In this document: positions 25,654 to 34,308 of the stretch, piece after piece
Layout of the letters: every line of letters begins with the position of its first letter
Numbering within the stretch: position 1 is the first letter of the stretch
Assembly (NCBI RefSeq): GCF_000425905.1
Contig: NZ_AUEI01000004.1
Location: 248,001 to 312,000, forward strand
DNA: 64,000 nucleotides
Direction of reading: 5' to 3'
Source: Lactobacillus psittaci DSM 15354
GTDB lineage: Bacteria > Bacillota > Bacilli > Lactobacillales > Lactobacillaceae
Notes under the pieces: model-generated
Seen by the model: only the letters and a program-made list of their open reading frames with translations
What the model was told of the DNA's origin: nothing
The model's database searches: none
Program-made: the position numbers and the translations under genes

Positions 25654-26949
25654 ATGAATCAAACTAAGAATTATAAAGATGCACCTTTTTCTAAGGTGCA
25701 TTCACAAATATATTGGGCAATGAATATAGGACAGATTGCCTGCGCTTATGCTCTTAACGTAGCTGGAATTGCATTTGGAAACGGTCAGCATGAGCTAGGT
25801 ATCAACAACTTTATTTTAGGTCTATTAGGAGCCGCAAGTTTAATTGGATTAATAGGTAGCTTCTTCATGGGCCAATTAGCTGATAAATTTGGTAGAAGAC
25901 ATATGCTAATGAGCAATATGTACATTTTTACAATTTTATCTTTATTGCAGTACTTTACAACTAACGTCTGGTTTTTGTTAGTACTCAGATTATTAATTGG
26001 ATTAATGATTGCCGTTGACTATACGGTTGGGAACGCTCTAATGGTTGAATGGTTACCAACTAAGGATGCTGCAGCTAAGCAAAGTCACTTATTGTTTTAT
26101 TGGACATTAGGTCTTTTAATTGCCTATGTGACTGGACATTATGTCAGCGATTGGCGTTTACTTTTAGCATCAAGTGCAGTTTTTGGATTAATTGCTGCAC
26201 TTAATCGTAGCTTCATTCGCTTACCAGCATCTCCATCCTGGTTAGCAAGTCATAATCAAAATGAATCTGCGACTGAATTAATCCAAGAAAGACTAGGAAA
26301 AGAATGGGGCTTACCTAAGCATTTGGTTGATCTTGAAGAAGATCCAAATATCAACTGGATGACCCTTTTTTCAAAAAACTACTGGCGTCAAACTTTAGCC
26401 GGAACCGCCTTTTATGCTACCCAATCTTTTGCTTTCTTTGGAATTAACATTTTCTTGCCAATTCTGTTAAAGAGTATGGACGTTACTGATACATACTTAG
26501 CTGGGCTCTTTTATAATATTGCCACTGTAGCTGGTCCTGCAATTGGTATTTACTTTTTCAATAAATACCGTAGAAGAAGCTTTTTAATTGTTACTTTTTC
26601 AATTTCCAGTCTTTGTCTATTTATCTTAGCCTTTGGTAAATCAATCAATTCAATTATTGAAATAACAATCTTCACACTCTTAGCAGTCATTTTAACTGCA
26701 TCCGTTCTGTTAGATTTTCCATATACTTCAGAATTATTTGATATTAAAATTCGAGGTACTGGTGTTGGTTTTGTTATTGCTATGAGTAGAATTGGGGCTG
26801 CACTTGGTACCTTCTTACTACCAGTAGTAGTTAGCTCATATGGCTCATATGTAACAATGGCAATTTGTGGTATCGTATTACTTCTTGGTACTATCATTTG
26901 TTACTTTGTTGCTCCAGAAACTAACCCTAGATATATTAATAAAGATTAA
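25654..26949 (+). CDS. MFS transporter, second of a tandem pair
   Basis: Close paralog of the MFS protein at 24162-25544, 431 residues. Both share DAPFSKVHSQIYWAMNIGQIACAYAL-type N-termini (in parts), motif A GQLADKFGRRH, DYTVGNALMVEWLPTKDAAAKQS and the APETNP tail. An AAAGGAAATT ribosome site sits before the ATG. The pair most likely arose by local duplication. Each has its own terminator. The substrate is unknown; sugar, carboxylate or aromatic acids are all possible for this branch. Confidence 0.85.
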   Translation: MNQTKNYKDAPFSKVHSQIYWAMNIGQIACAYALNVAGIAFGNGQHELGINNFILGLLGAASLIGLIGSFFMGQLADKFGRRHMLMSNMYIFTILSLLQYFTTNVWFLLVLRLLIGLMIAVDYTVGNALMVEWLPTKDAAAKQSHLLFYWTLGLLIAYVTGHYVSDWRLLLASSAVFGLIAALNRSFIRLPASPSWLASHNQNESATELIQERLGKEWGLPKHLVDLEEDPNINWMTLFSKNYWRQTLAGTAFYATQSFAFFGINIFLPILLKSMDVTDTYLAGLFYNIATVAGPAIGIYFFNKYRRRSFLIVTFSISSLCLFILAFGKSINSIIEITIFTLLAVILTASVLLDFPYTSELFDIKIRGTGVGFVIAMSRIGAALGTFLLPVVVSSYGSYVTMAICGIVLLLGTIICYFVAPETNPRYINKD

Positions 26950-26983
26950 AAAGAATCGCTTCAATGAAGCGATTCTTTTTTTA
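26948..26983 (+). terminator. Terminator of the second MFS gene
   Basis: A 16-bp stem, AAAAAGAATCGCTTCA against its exact complement with a 1-base centre, followed by T. It begins at the stop codon. Confidence 0.88.
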
Positions 26984-27096
26984 TACTACTCTCTTACAGC
27001 CTATTCCACAGAGCGAGAGGGAAAGTGCTACTAATAGTTAAACAATAATTGAAATTATATTTATGCGTTTTGTGGTTCAATCATAAAATAAAACAG

Positions 27097-27125
27097 TTGA
27101 CTTACTTTTTGTAAGATGATAAATT
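27097..27125 (+). promoter_or_regulatory. Promoter with CTTAC-N5-GTAAG palindrome (binding-protein gene)
   Basis: The -35 TTGACT (27097-27102) and -10 TAAATT (27120-27125) are 17 bases apart. An inverted repeat CTTAC-N5-GTAAG (27101-27115) overlaps the end of the -35 and fills the spacer. The same arrangement occurs at 28004-28032 before the permease gene. A repressor bound there would block RNA polymerase. The regulator is unknown. Confidence 0.65.
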
Positions 27126-27178
27126 ATTATTCAGTGATTGCTAACAAATAGTTAGTAGATTTACAAGGAGGATTAGCC

Positions 27179-27964
27179 ATGAAATCATGGATTAAAAAAA
27201 TTGGAATTATTGCTGGTTTGGGTATTCTAAGTGTTGGTATCGTAGCTTGTTCAAATCAAAAATCCAGCGAAGTTCTAAATAAAAGTACTTTAACTGTTGG
27301 ATTGGAAGGTACCTACGCCCCTTACTCTTACCGTCAAAATGGTAAATTAACTGGTTTTGAAGTTGAATTAGCAAAAAATGTTGCTAAAAAGTTAAACTAT
27401 AAAGTTAAATTTGTTCCTACTAAGTGGGACTCTTTGATTGCAGGAATTGGGGCTAAAAAATTTGATATTGCAATCAATGATATTGCGATGACTCCAGAAA
27501 GAGAAAAGGCCTATGCCTTTTCAACACCATATATTTATTCAAAATCAGCCTTGATTATGAAAAATAGTACTAGCTTAAATTCAATTAAGGATATCAAAGG
27601 TAAAAAGATTGCTGCTGCTACTGGAACTGCCAATGCTGACAATGTCAAAAAATTTGGTGGTGATAACGTATCATCAACCGATTTTTCAACTGCGATGGAA
27701 TTAGTTCGTCAGAATCGCGTTGTTGCAGCACTTAACTCTAAAGAAGCATTCTTATACTTTGCTAAGAGTCAGCATGTTACCGACTTAAAATACAAAACGA
27801 TTCCTACTTCACAAATTGCAAGTCAAGGTATTGGAATTATGATGGCAAAGAATAATAAGAGCTTACAAAAGAGAATTAATAAGGCTTTAGCTCAAATGCG
27901 TGCTGATGGTAGTTTGAAGAAACTTTCAATTAAATACTTCGGTGACGATATTACAAATAAGTAA
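27179..27964 (+). CDS. Amino-acid (cystine-type) ABC transporter binding lipoprotein
   Basis: Extracellular SBP family 3 receptor, 261 residues. The signal peptide ends in VGIVAC, with the lipidated cysteine at residue 24. The mature part has GLEGTYAPYSYRQNGKLTGFE-like strands (in parts), AINDIAMTPEREKAYAFSTPY and AATGTANADNVKKF. These resemble TcyA/FliY-type cystine receptors. AAGGAGG precedes the ATG by 7-8 bases. A hairpin terminator and a second promoter separate it from the permease and ATPase genes, so the receptor can be made in excess. Cystine is inferred from resemblance only. Confidence 0.88.
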   Translation: MKSWIKKIGIIAGLGILSVGIVACSNQKSSEVLNKSTLTVGLEGTYAPYSYRQNGKLTGFEVELAKNVAKKLNYKVKFVPTKWDSLIAGIGAKKFDIAINDIAMTPEREKAYAFSTPYIYSKSALIMKNSTSLNSIKDIKGKKIAAATGTANADNVKKFGGDNVSSTDFSTAMELVRQNRVVAALNSKEAFLYFAKSQHVTDLKYKTIPTSQIASQGIGIMMAKNNKSLQKRINKALAQMRADGSLKKLSIKYFGDDITNK

Positions 27965-27977
27965 CAATTATCTTTGA

Positions 27978-28005
27978 GGTCCAGATTTTCTGGGCCTTTT
28001 TGTTT
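27978..28005 (+). terminator. Terminator or attenuating hairpin after the binding-protein gene
   Basis: The arms GGTCCAGA and TCTGGGCC with a short T loop are followed by TTTTTGTTT. It should stop most transcripts after the receptor gene, leaving some read-through to the permease. Confidence 0.75.
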
Positions 28006-28032
28006 GACTTACAATTAGTAAGAGAGTAAAGT
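28004..28032 (+). promoter_or_regulatory. Promoter with CTTAC-N5-GTAAG palindrome (permease gene)
   Basis: The -35 TTGACT (28004-28009) and TAAAGT (28027-28032) are 17 bases apart, with CTTAC-N5-GTAAG at 28008-28022. The layout is base-for-base the same as at 27097 outside the loop. Two copies in one transporter locus argue for a shared operator. Confidence 0.62.
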
Positions 28033-28069
28033 TTAATAACGAGACTTTGTTAATTATGAAAGGTTTATT

Positions 28070-28747
28070 ATGTGGGATATAATTAAATCAACAACCCCTG
28101 AGATCTTTATTTCCGGTATCAAATACACAATTCCAATAGCTATTATTTCTTTTATTATTAGTTTGATTATTGCAGCTATAATTGCTCTTGTAAGAATCTC
28201 GACTCCAAAAGGAAGTCCAATAAAAAGATTTTTATGGCAACTTTTAAAGAGCTTCTTTATTTTTTATGTCTGGCTTTTTAGATCGACACCATTATTAGTT
28301 CAACTATTTATTGTTTTTTATGGTCTACCTAGTGTTGGTATTCAACTCGGACCATGGACTGCAGGCATTATTACTTTCTCACTAAATAGTGGAGCTTACG
28401 CGTCTGAAACTCTCAGAGCTGCAATTAGTTCTGTACCTGAGGAGCAATGGGAAGCAGCTTATTCAATTGGGTTACCATACCATAAAGTCCTAAGTCGAAT
28501 AATTTTCCCTCAAGCAATTAGAATTGCAATTCCGCCACTATCGAACTCATTTATCGGCTTAGTAAAAGACACTTCCTTAGCAAGTTCAATTACCCTAGTT
28601 GAAATGTTTATGACTAGTCAGCAAATTGCATCACACAATTATCAACCCATGCTGATGTATTCAATTGTGGCTATAATCTATGCATTTTTCTGCTCCGTTT
28701 TAACTATTTTTCAATATTATTTAGAAAAGAAATTCGAGGTTAAGTAA
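28070..28747 (+). CDS. Amino-acid (cystine-type) ABC transporter permease
   Basis: Membrane subunit of a polar amino-acid importer, 225 residues with about five hydrophobic segments. It has FRSTPLLVQLFIVFYGLP and the EAA loop EEQWEAAYSIGLPYHKVLSRIIFPQA in parts, then SLASSITLVEMFM, all typical of TcyB-like permeases. The stop codon overlaps the next ATG by one base (TAATG), so it is coupled to the ATPase gene. The unit has its own promoter downstream of the receptor gene. Confidence 0.92.
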   Translation: MWDIIKSTTPEIFISGIKYTIPIAIISFIISLIIAAIIALVRISTPKGSPIKRFLWQLLKSFFIFYVWLFRSTPLLVQLFIVFYGLPSVGIQLGPWTAGIITFSLNSGAYASETLRAAISSVPEEQWEAAYSIGLPYHKVLSRIIFPQAIRIAIPPLSNSFIGLVKDTSLASSITLVEMFMTSQQIASHNYQPMLMYSIVAIIYAFFCSVLTIFQYYLEKKFEVK

Positions 28748-29481
28748 TGTTAGAACTAAGTCACATTAATAAAACTTATGAAAAACATGTCGCATTAAAA
28801 GATGTTAGTGTCTCGTTTCCAGAAAATCAAACTACAGTAATCTTGGGCCCCAGTGGCGCTGGTAAAAGCACTCTATTGCGTTCAATTAATATCTTAGATC
28901 ATCCTGAAAGTGGGATAATTAATTTTGGTGATTTAACGCTAGATTATAGCAAAGAACTAACTAATAAAGAAATTCTTACACTACGTAGAAAAACAGCTAT
29001 GGTTTTTCAAAGTTGGAATCTTTTCCCACATATGACAATCTTAGAGAATATAATAGAAGGACCTACCCAAGTCCTCGGCGAAAGCAAGACTGATGCAATT
29101 CAAAAAGCAAGAAAGTTATTAAAAGCTGTTGGTCTAACTGGAGTTGAAAACCGCTATCCAAATGAGTTATCAGGAGGACAACAGCAAAGAATATCAATTG
29201 CTAGAGCGCTAGCCTTACAGCCTAGTTATATTTTATTTGATGAACCAACTAGTGCTCTAGATCCAGAACTTGAAGCTCAGATATTACATTTAATGCAGAA
29301 TTTAGCCAAAGAGAACTATTCCATGATTGTCGTAACACATAATATGGCTTTTGCTAAAAAAGTCGCAGATAAAGTGATTTTTTTAGAAGATGGACAGGTG
29401 CAATTTAGTGGTTCAAGTCATGAGTTCTTTGAAAAACCAACACCGAGAATTGAAGAATTTTTAAATGCAATGCAATTTTAA
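28747..29481 (+). CDS. Amino-acid (cystine-type) ABC transporter ATP-binding protein
   Basis: ATPase of the importer, 244 residues. Walker A is GPSGAGKST, the Q-loop MVFQSWNLFPHMT, the signature LSGGQQQRI, Walker [12 protein letters not shown] and the H-loop VVTHNM. It starts inside the permease stop codon. It ends at a strong hairpin shared with the convergent TetR gene. Confidence 0.93.
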   Translation: MLELSHINKTYEKHVALKDVSVSFPENQTTVILGPSGAGKSTLLRSINILDHPESGIINFGDLTLDYSKELTNKEILTLRRKTAMVFQSWNLFPHMTILENIIEGPTQVLGESKTDAIQKARKLLKAVGLTGVENRYPNELSGGQQQRISIARALALQPSYILFDEPTSALDPELEAQILHLMQNLAKENYSMIVVTHNMAFAKKVADKVIFLEDGQVQFSGSSHEFFEKPTPRIEEFLNAMQF

Positions 29482-29508
29482 AAGCGTGCCTTTCGGCACG
29501 CTTTTTTA
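29479..29508. terminator. Bidirectional terminator
   Basis: AAAAGCGTGCC pairs with GGCACGCTTTT across the loop TTTC. T runs lie on both sides, between convergent ABC and TetR genes. Confidence 0.9.
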
Positions 29509-29511
29509 TTA

Positions 29512-30072
29512 CTACTTGCTATGATTTTCAGCAAAAATTTTTCCTGGAATCAATCCCAAAGAAACAATTAATTTTGCCATTTCATCAGGACTTTCTTTCT
29601 TGCCATTTAACAACCACTCTTGTGTAACTCCAAAAAGACCATTTGCTACAATAATTGAAACATAACGTAATTGATTTTTATCTGTAATTTGATTTGCAAA
29701 TAAAATCATTACATCATGCCTCATACCTTCGCGATATAAATTCTGCATTTCGAGTGAACCTTGATATGACATTAGTCCTTTTAGCAAGGCATCTTGTTTA
29801 TCTACCATCTCAAAGTATGTTCTGATGTAATTTTCATCCAAAAATTTATAATTTTTCAACTTATCATTCAACATATCAAAAAGTTGACTTTGATATTCTT
29901 CAATCAATTCAATTTTATCTTGATAATGCGTATAAAAGGTTTTTCTGGTAGTTTTAGCCTTCTTAGTTAAATCGGTTACTGTAATTTCATTAAACGCTTT
30001 TTCTTCTAAAAGTTCACCCATTGCCTTGTAAAGTCGCTTTTTTGTTCTAAGGACCCTCGAATCAACCATCAT
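29512..30072 (-). CDS. TetR/AcrR-family transcriptional regulator
   Basis: A dimeric repressor-type protein, 186 residues. The N-terminal helix-turn-helix reads FNEITVTDLTKKAKTTRKTFYTHYQDKIEL in parts, and the C-terminal ligand domain resembles the DhaS-like branch (QEWLLNGKKESPDEMAKLI). It is convergent with the cystine-type transporter and has no partner gene on its own strand. It could control that transporter through the CTTAC-N5-GTAAG sites, but its own promoter region lacks this palindrome, so the link is weak. Confidence 0.88.
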   Translation of the reverse strand: MMVDSRVLRTKKRLYKAMGELLEEKAFNEITVTDLTKKAKTTRKTFYTHYQDKIELIEEYQSQLFDMLNDKLKNYKFLDENYIRTYFEMVDKQDALLKGLMSYQGSLEMQNLYREGMRHDVMILFANQITDKNQLRYVSIIVANGLFGVTQEWLLNGKKESPDEMAKLIVSLGLIPGKIFAENHSK

Positions 30073-30134
30073 TATTTTCCTCTATTCACAAATAATGCTA
30101 TTTAGATATTATACTACACTATCTTCTGGATAAA

Positions 30135-30160
30135 TAAAAAGCGTTATATTCGCAACGCTA
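30135..30160 (-). terminator. Terminator overlapping the stop of the frameshifted hypothetical gene
   Basis: On the minus strand AGCGTT pairs with AACGCT, followed by TTTTTATTT. The left arm includes part of the TAG stop codon. Confidence 0.65.
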
Positions 30161-30824
30161 CGCACCCAAGCAATACTTAAGCATTGCTTTAACTGCCAGT
30201 CGATTTTCATCTTGATTAGCAGAAGCAACTATGCGATTAATTCTAAACTTTCCAATTTGAGCAATTTCATTAATATTTTTTCCACGCCCAAATAAAACAG
30301 TATCTCCATCTTTATTAATGGTATAGCTCAAGCGTAACCCACTTGTTGTTTGCATTTGATAAATAGTACCTTTATTTGAAAATGGACTATTTTTAATAAT
30401 ATTGGGGGATAATACTTACCTTCAATTGTTTTGACTTAATTGCCACATTCCACATTTGTTGATAATCTTGATTTCTCAATTCATTTTTTCCAAAATTCAA
30501 AATTAACGCTGCAAACTGAATATAATTAAGTCTTTTCAGATTTTCGTTAGACATATTAGTCAATTTTTCTTTGTTATCAAAGGTTATTTTAGATAAGTTA
30601 GCATCTACTTGAAAAGTATTATCACTCCTTATAGGTAATGATTTTAAGGCTCTACTAGAAATTTTGACCGAATTAACATTAATATTTTGACTACCAGAAT
30701 TGTTTATCTTAACTGTAATAAAAGCTGCAACAATCAGGATACCAACAATAGCCAAAGTACTGATTATCAGTGGTCTGAATGATGTGTCCCTCATTTTTTT
30801 CATTAACATACTCCTTATACTCAT
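30158..30824 (-). pseudogene. Membrane-anchored hypothetical protein, frameshifted at a five-base C run
   Basis: The two reading frames, 30824-30393 (143 residues) and 30355-30158 (65 residues), join into one if a single C is removed from the CCCCC run at 30408-30404. After correction the reading passes from KVSIIP to NIIKNSPFSNKGTIYQMQTTSG without a stop, and the total would be about 221 residues. The N-terminus is basic with one hydrophobic helix (residues about 18-38: PLIISTLAIVGILIVAAFI), then a soluble domain of unknown fold. I do not recognise the family. It may be a true mutation or a sequence error. It is not obviously co-transcribed with YhaM. Confidence 0.7.
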
Positions 30825-30932
30825 ATATACACATAAGTATGGTTAATTATACAAATAAAATTGTAAATTATAAATATGTTTTACTTGATTGAAATCAATT
30901 TGTAAGTAAGCTGTCATCAATAAGTAGATAGG

Positions 30933-31877
30933 CTATCCTTTTATGCGATAAAATTTACGATTTCCTTGGGCAAAAATTGGCTTAGTAAATTCACCAGGTT
31001 TAGTATTCTTTAAAGCTGCCGTGATTTCAAAAATGCTGGCATCCATATCATCAATTCGGTGTAATAGCTCTGCCTCTAAAATTGCTGGTCTCTTTGCTGC
31101 ACCATATTCAGGTAATCCATGATGTGAAATAACCAAATGGCGTAAAACCATTATCTCTTCACTCTCTTTATCAAGTCCTAATTCTTGAGCCGCTAAAACA
31201 ATTTCTTCGTCTCCCAACACTAAATGGCCAATTAAATTACCAGAACTGGTATATTGCGTAGCAACTGGGCCAGTAAACTCAATTACCTTTCCTAAATCGT
31301 GTAAAATACAACCAGCAAAAAGCAGTGATTGATCAACTTGCGGATAAATTTTACTAATTGCTTCGGCCAGTCTAAGCATTGATAAACTGTGATAGCATAG
31401 CCCTCCTTGCATAGCATGATGGTTTGACTTAGCTGCTGGAAAGTCAAAGAATCGATGATGCCACTTTTTCAATAAGAATCTTACAATTCGATTGTAAGAT
31501 GGATTTAGGATTTTAAAGATATATTGATTTAATTCTTCCTGCATATCAGCAACCTTTTCAGGTGCTTGTTCGACGAATTCTGATAAATCATAATTTGAAT
31601 CAGAGCTAATTAAATTAATTGAAAATAACTTAATCTGAGGATGACCTTGAAATTCTTCTCTTACTCCATTAACAGCAACTAAAGTCCCAACTTGAAATTT
31701 ATCAGCATCATTATTAGTTGCATCCCACAAATTAGCCCTAAGACTACCTGATTTATCGCCTAGCTCTAACATTAGATAGGATTGATTTTTCTTTGTCCGA
31801 AGCATTTGAGCGGATTTAACAACCAATACTTGATCAAATTCTTCGCCAAAATTATAATCCATTAACTTTTTTAGCAT
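30933..31877 (-). CDS. yhaM: 3'-5' exoribonuclease YhaM
   Basis: A cytosolic nuclease that trims RNA (and single-stranded DNA) from the 3' end. The N-terminal OB-fold (about residues 15-90, YLMLELGDKSGSLRANLWD in parts) is followed by an HD domain with HHAMQGGLCYHSLSM, the HD pair in CILHDLGKVIEF, and HLVISHHGLPEYG. The length of 314 residues is standard. It follows yhaN by 1 bp and is the last gene of the yhaO-yhaN-yhaM unit, the same order as in Bacillus. Confidence 0.95.
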   Translation of the reverse strand: MLKKLMDYNFGEEFDQVLVVKSAQMLRTKKNQSYLMLELGDKSGSLRANLWDATNNDADKFQVGTLVAVNGVREEFQGHPQIKLFSINLISSDSNYDLSEFVEQAPEKVADMQEELNQYIFKILNPSYNRIVRFLLKKWHHRFFDFPAAKSNHHAMQGGLCYHSLSMLRLAEAISKIYPQVDQSLLFAGCILHDLGKVIEFTGPVATQYTSSGNLIGHLVLGDEEIVLAAQELGLDKESEEIMVLRHLVISHHGLPEYGAAKRPAILEAELLHRIDDMDASIFEITAALKNTKPGEFTKPIFAQGNRKFYRIKG

Positions 31878-31878
31878 G

Positions 31879-34308
31879 CTATTTCCTTTCTGGATACTCT
31901 AACTTATTTCCTGGTAAATTCTGACTAAGCGTCTTTCTTGCGGTAAAAATTAAGATTTGACTATCTTTAGCCAATTTAATCAATAAGTTCTTAATTTCAT
32001 TAATCCGATTATCATCAAAATTCACAAATGAATCATCAATCAAGATTGGTAGACTAATTTCATCGTGAATTTGCTGAGCGAAGGCTAATTTAAGTGCAAA
32101 ATATAATTGTTCTTTAGTAGCCCTAGACAAGTACTTAATATCAATCTTTTTACTATTTTGATTAGTTACACTTATATTTTTTTCAAAGTTTATCTTCTTA
32201 TATCTACCTTGAGTTAATAAATTAAAATAAGCTTGACTAGCCTGCATCATTTTGGGCAGTCTTTCTCCTGAAGCTAAATCTAAAGCACGATTAATGATTT
32301 TGGCTGCAAGTAAATTTGATAAATAATCAATACTTACAGTTTCAATCTGCGTATCTAAATCAGCTAGTGCTTGCTTCTTACTTGCTACTTCAGAAGAATT
32401 AGCAAAATTAGTCAATTTTAGCTTTGTTTCTGCCAAAGCTTGATTTAGCTGACTTAATTTTTGAGTCAAGGACAATTCTTGTTCATTTAAAAGTGTATTT
32501 TCATGATTAAATTTAGCTTCATTTGCTACGATTGCTTTTAATTCTTGCTCATCATCCTTAATTGCATCCCGATATGCTGCAAGTTGACTAGCTTTCTTTT
32601 CAGCTTCCAAATACTTTTGATATTTTTGCTGATATTGAACTAAATTCTCTACTTTGTCTGCAGCTAATGCCTGAGTTAACTCTGTACTTACTTTAGCAAG
32701 TTTGGCAATTAAGTCAGTCTTATTAGCCATCAAAGTATTTCGAGCTGCTTGCTCTTTTTCATATTTACGTATTCTTAGATCTAATTCATCTAAAGTGGTG
32801 ACTATTTCGTCTAATTCAATTTCTTGCTTTAAAAAATCAGATAGATTGGCCACAAATTTTTTTAATTTTTCTTGTAATAAGCCTAACTTATTTTGATTTG
32901 CAGCTATATTTACTTTTAAGCTTTGCATAGTAGCAATTTGACTTAACGTGCTTTCAAATTCAGAACTTGTAGTAGTACCTAATTCAAATTTCGAATTAAA
33001 CTTTCGTTTTACTTGTTGATAATCTTGTAACTTATTTCTAGCTTGATAATTCCAAACTCCTAATCCAATAAGTGCCAGTGCACCTAAAACTGTACCTAAT
33101 GGAGCAAAAAACAATAAAACCAGTCCAACTACACCAATGAGAAGATTAAGCTCTAATTTAGGCATTTGTGGCTTCTTTTCAAACGAATTATAAGACTTTC
33201 TGATTTCATTAATTTCTTCATGAGATAATTTAGCTATTTTTTCTAGCTTAGGATAATATTCCTGTAGTTGATTAAGTTGATCATTAAGCTGATTTTGCTG
33301 ATTTTGACAAACTTGAATTTCATTTTGCCAATCTAGCACTTGAGCTTTTTGCAAAACAAATTGGCTGCCTCGTTCTAGATCGAAATCTGTTTGATTCAAG
33401 CTATCAAGTTGTTGCGTAATATTTTTCAGATTAAGCTCTAAACTTTGTTTTTTCGCATCTAATTCTTGCACCAGCTGATAATTCTGAGGATTAAAATTTA
33501 CATCTACCAGCTCGCGTTGCAAATCTTGCACTTTCTTGAAAGTGCTTAGTTTCTGTACCAGATTTTTTCTTTGATTTATTTTCTTTCGAACAGCTGTCAT
33601 GTTCTGATTTACTTCTTCAAGTTGCGCTTTTTCATTCGCTACTTGTTTCTGACAATCACGATAAGCTTGCGCTTCATCTGATATTTTAGCTAATTCATCT
33701 TTAAGCGCGGCCTTTTTTGAGAATAATTGGTTAAGCGTTGGCTTTTTCCCCGTTTTTTTAAATAATTGATCAGCCTGTTTTTCTAGCTTATCTCGAACTT
33801 TCAGAAATTCAGTTGATTGGGCTGCGCCCAAGTAATAAATTTGCTCAACTAGATCTTGCTCTTTCAAACTTAAAATTTGTGCTAATGTATCTTGGTTAAA
33901 GATAAAGCTATCAGTATAGAAGTTGCTATCTATATTCTGGATTTTATTAAAAAATAAACTAGCATCTATTATTTCACTATTTTTCTTAACTGTTAAAATA
34001 CCTTTTTTTGTCTTATCTCCCTTGGCCCACAAACGTTCAAGTTCATAAACATTTTTAGCTTCATCTTTAAAAACTAAACTTCCACCCATCGGACTAACTT
34101 GAGCTAAAGGTTGATATTCTTCAAAAAAAGCACTTTTATTAGTACGTAAATAAAAGCCAAATAAGATCTGCTTAATAAAGGCAACTGTCGTACTCTTTCC
34201 TGCTTCATTTGGCCCAAAAAAGCTAGTAATATTCTCATCTTCTGGCAAATTAAAAGTAATATTTGAAAGCTGACCAAAATGAATAATTTTAATTTGTATT
34301 AGTTTCAT
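31879..34308 (-). CDS. yhaN: SbcC-like ATPase YhaN
   Basis: An SMC/Rad50-type ATPase thought to work with the YhaO nuclease in DNA end processing or repair. The Walker A FGPNEAGKST is at residues 31-40. Two long coiled-coil arms (about 170-380 and 440-690) flank a hydrophobic hairpin near 385-420 (LLIGVVGLVLLFFAPLG), which is characteristic of YhaN. The C-terminal ATPase lobe has YLSRATKEQLYFALKLA as signature and LPILIDDSFVNFDD as Walker B. The length is 809 residues. It overlaps yhaO by 20 bp. Confidence 0.93.
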   Translation of the reverse strand: MKLIQIKIIHFGQLSNITFNLPEDENITSFFGPNEAGKSTTVAFIKQILFGFYLRTNKSAFFEEYQPLAQVSPMGGSLVFKDEAKNVYELERLWAKGDKTKKGILTVKKNSEIIDASLFFNKIQNIDSNFYTDSFIFNQDTLAQILSLKEQDLVEQIYYLGAAQSTEFLKVRDKLEKQADQLFKKTGKKPTLNQLFSKKAALKDELAKISDEAQAYRDCQKQVANEKAQLEEVNQNMTAVRKKINQRKNLVQKLSTFKKVQDLQRELVDVNFNPQNYQLVQELDAKKQSLELNLKNITQQLDSLNQTDFDLERGSQFVLQKAQVLDWQNEIQVCQNQQNQLNDQLNQLQEYYPKLEKIAKLSHEEINEIRKSYNSFEKKPQMPKLELNLLIGVVGLVLLFFAPLGTVLGALALIGLGVWNYQARNKLQDYQQVKRKFNSKFELGTTTSSEFESTLSQIATMQSLKVNIAANQNKLGLLQEKLKKFVANLSDFLKQEIELDEIVTTLDELDLRIRKYEKEQAARNTLMANKTDLIAKLAKVSTELTQALAADKVENLVQYQQKYQKYLEAEKKASQLAAYRDAIKDDEQELKAIVANEAKFNHENTLLNEQELSLTQKLSQLNQALAETKLKLTNFANSSEVASKKQALADLDTQIETVSIDYLSNLLAAKIINRALDLASGERLPKMMQASQAYFNLLTQGRYKKINFEKNISVTNQNSKKIDIKYLSRATKEQLYFALKLAFAQQIHDEISLPILIDDSFVNFDDNRINEIKNLLIKLAKDSQILIFTARKTLSQNLPGNKLEYPERK

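Noticed and set aside
26984-27096. A small gene or RNA in the gap before the cystine-type receptor
   Set aside because: No start with ribosome site, no strong hairpin; it appears to be ordinary upstream sequence.
30404-30408. Phase-variation switch at the five-base G run
   Set aside because: Five bases is short for frequent slippage; a single mutation or read error is simpler.
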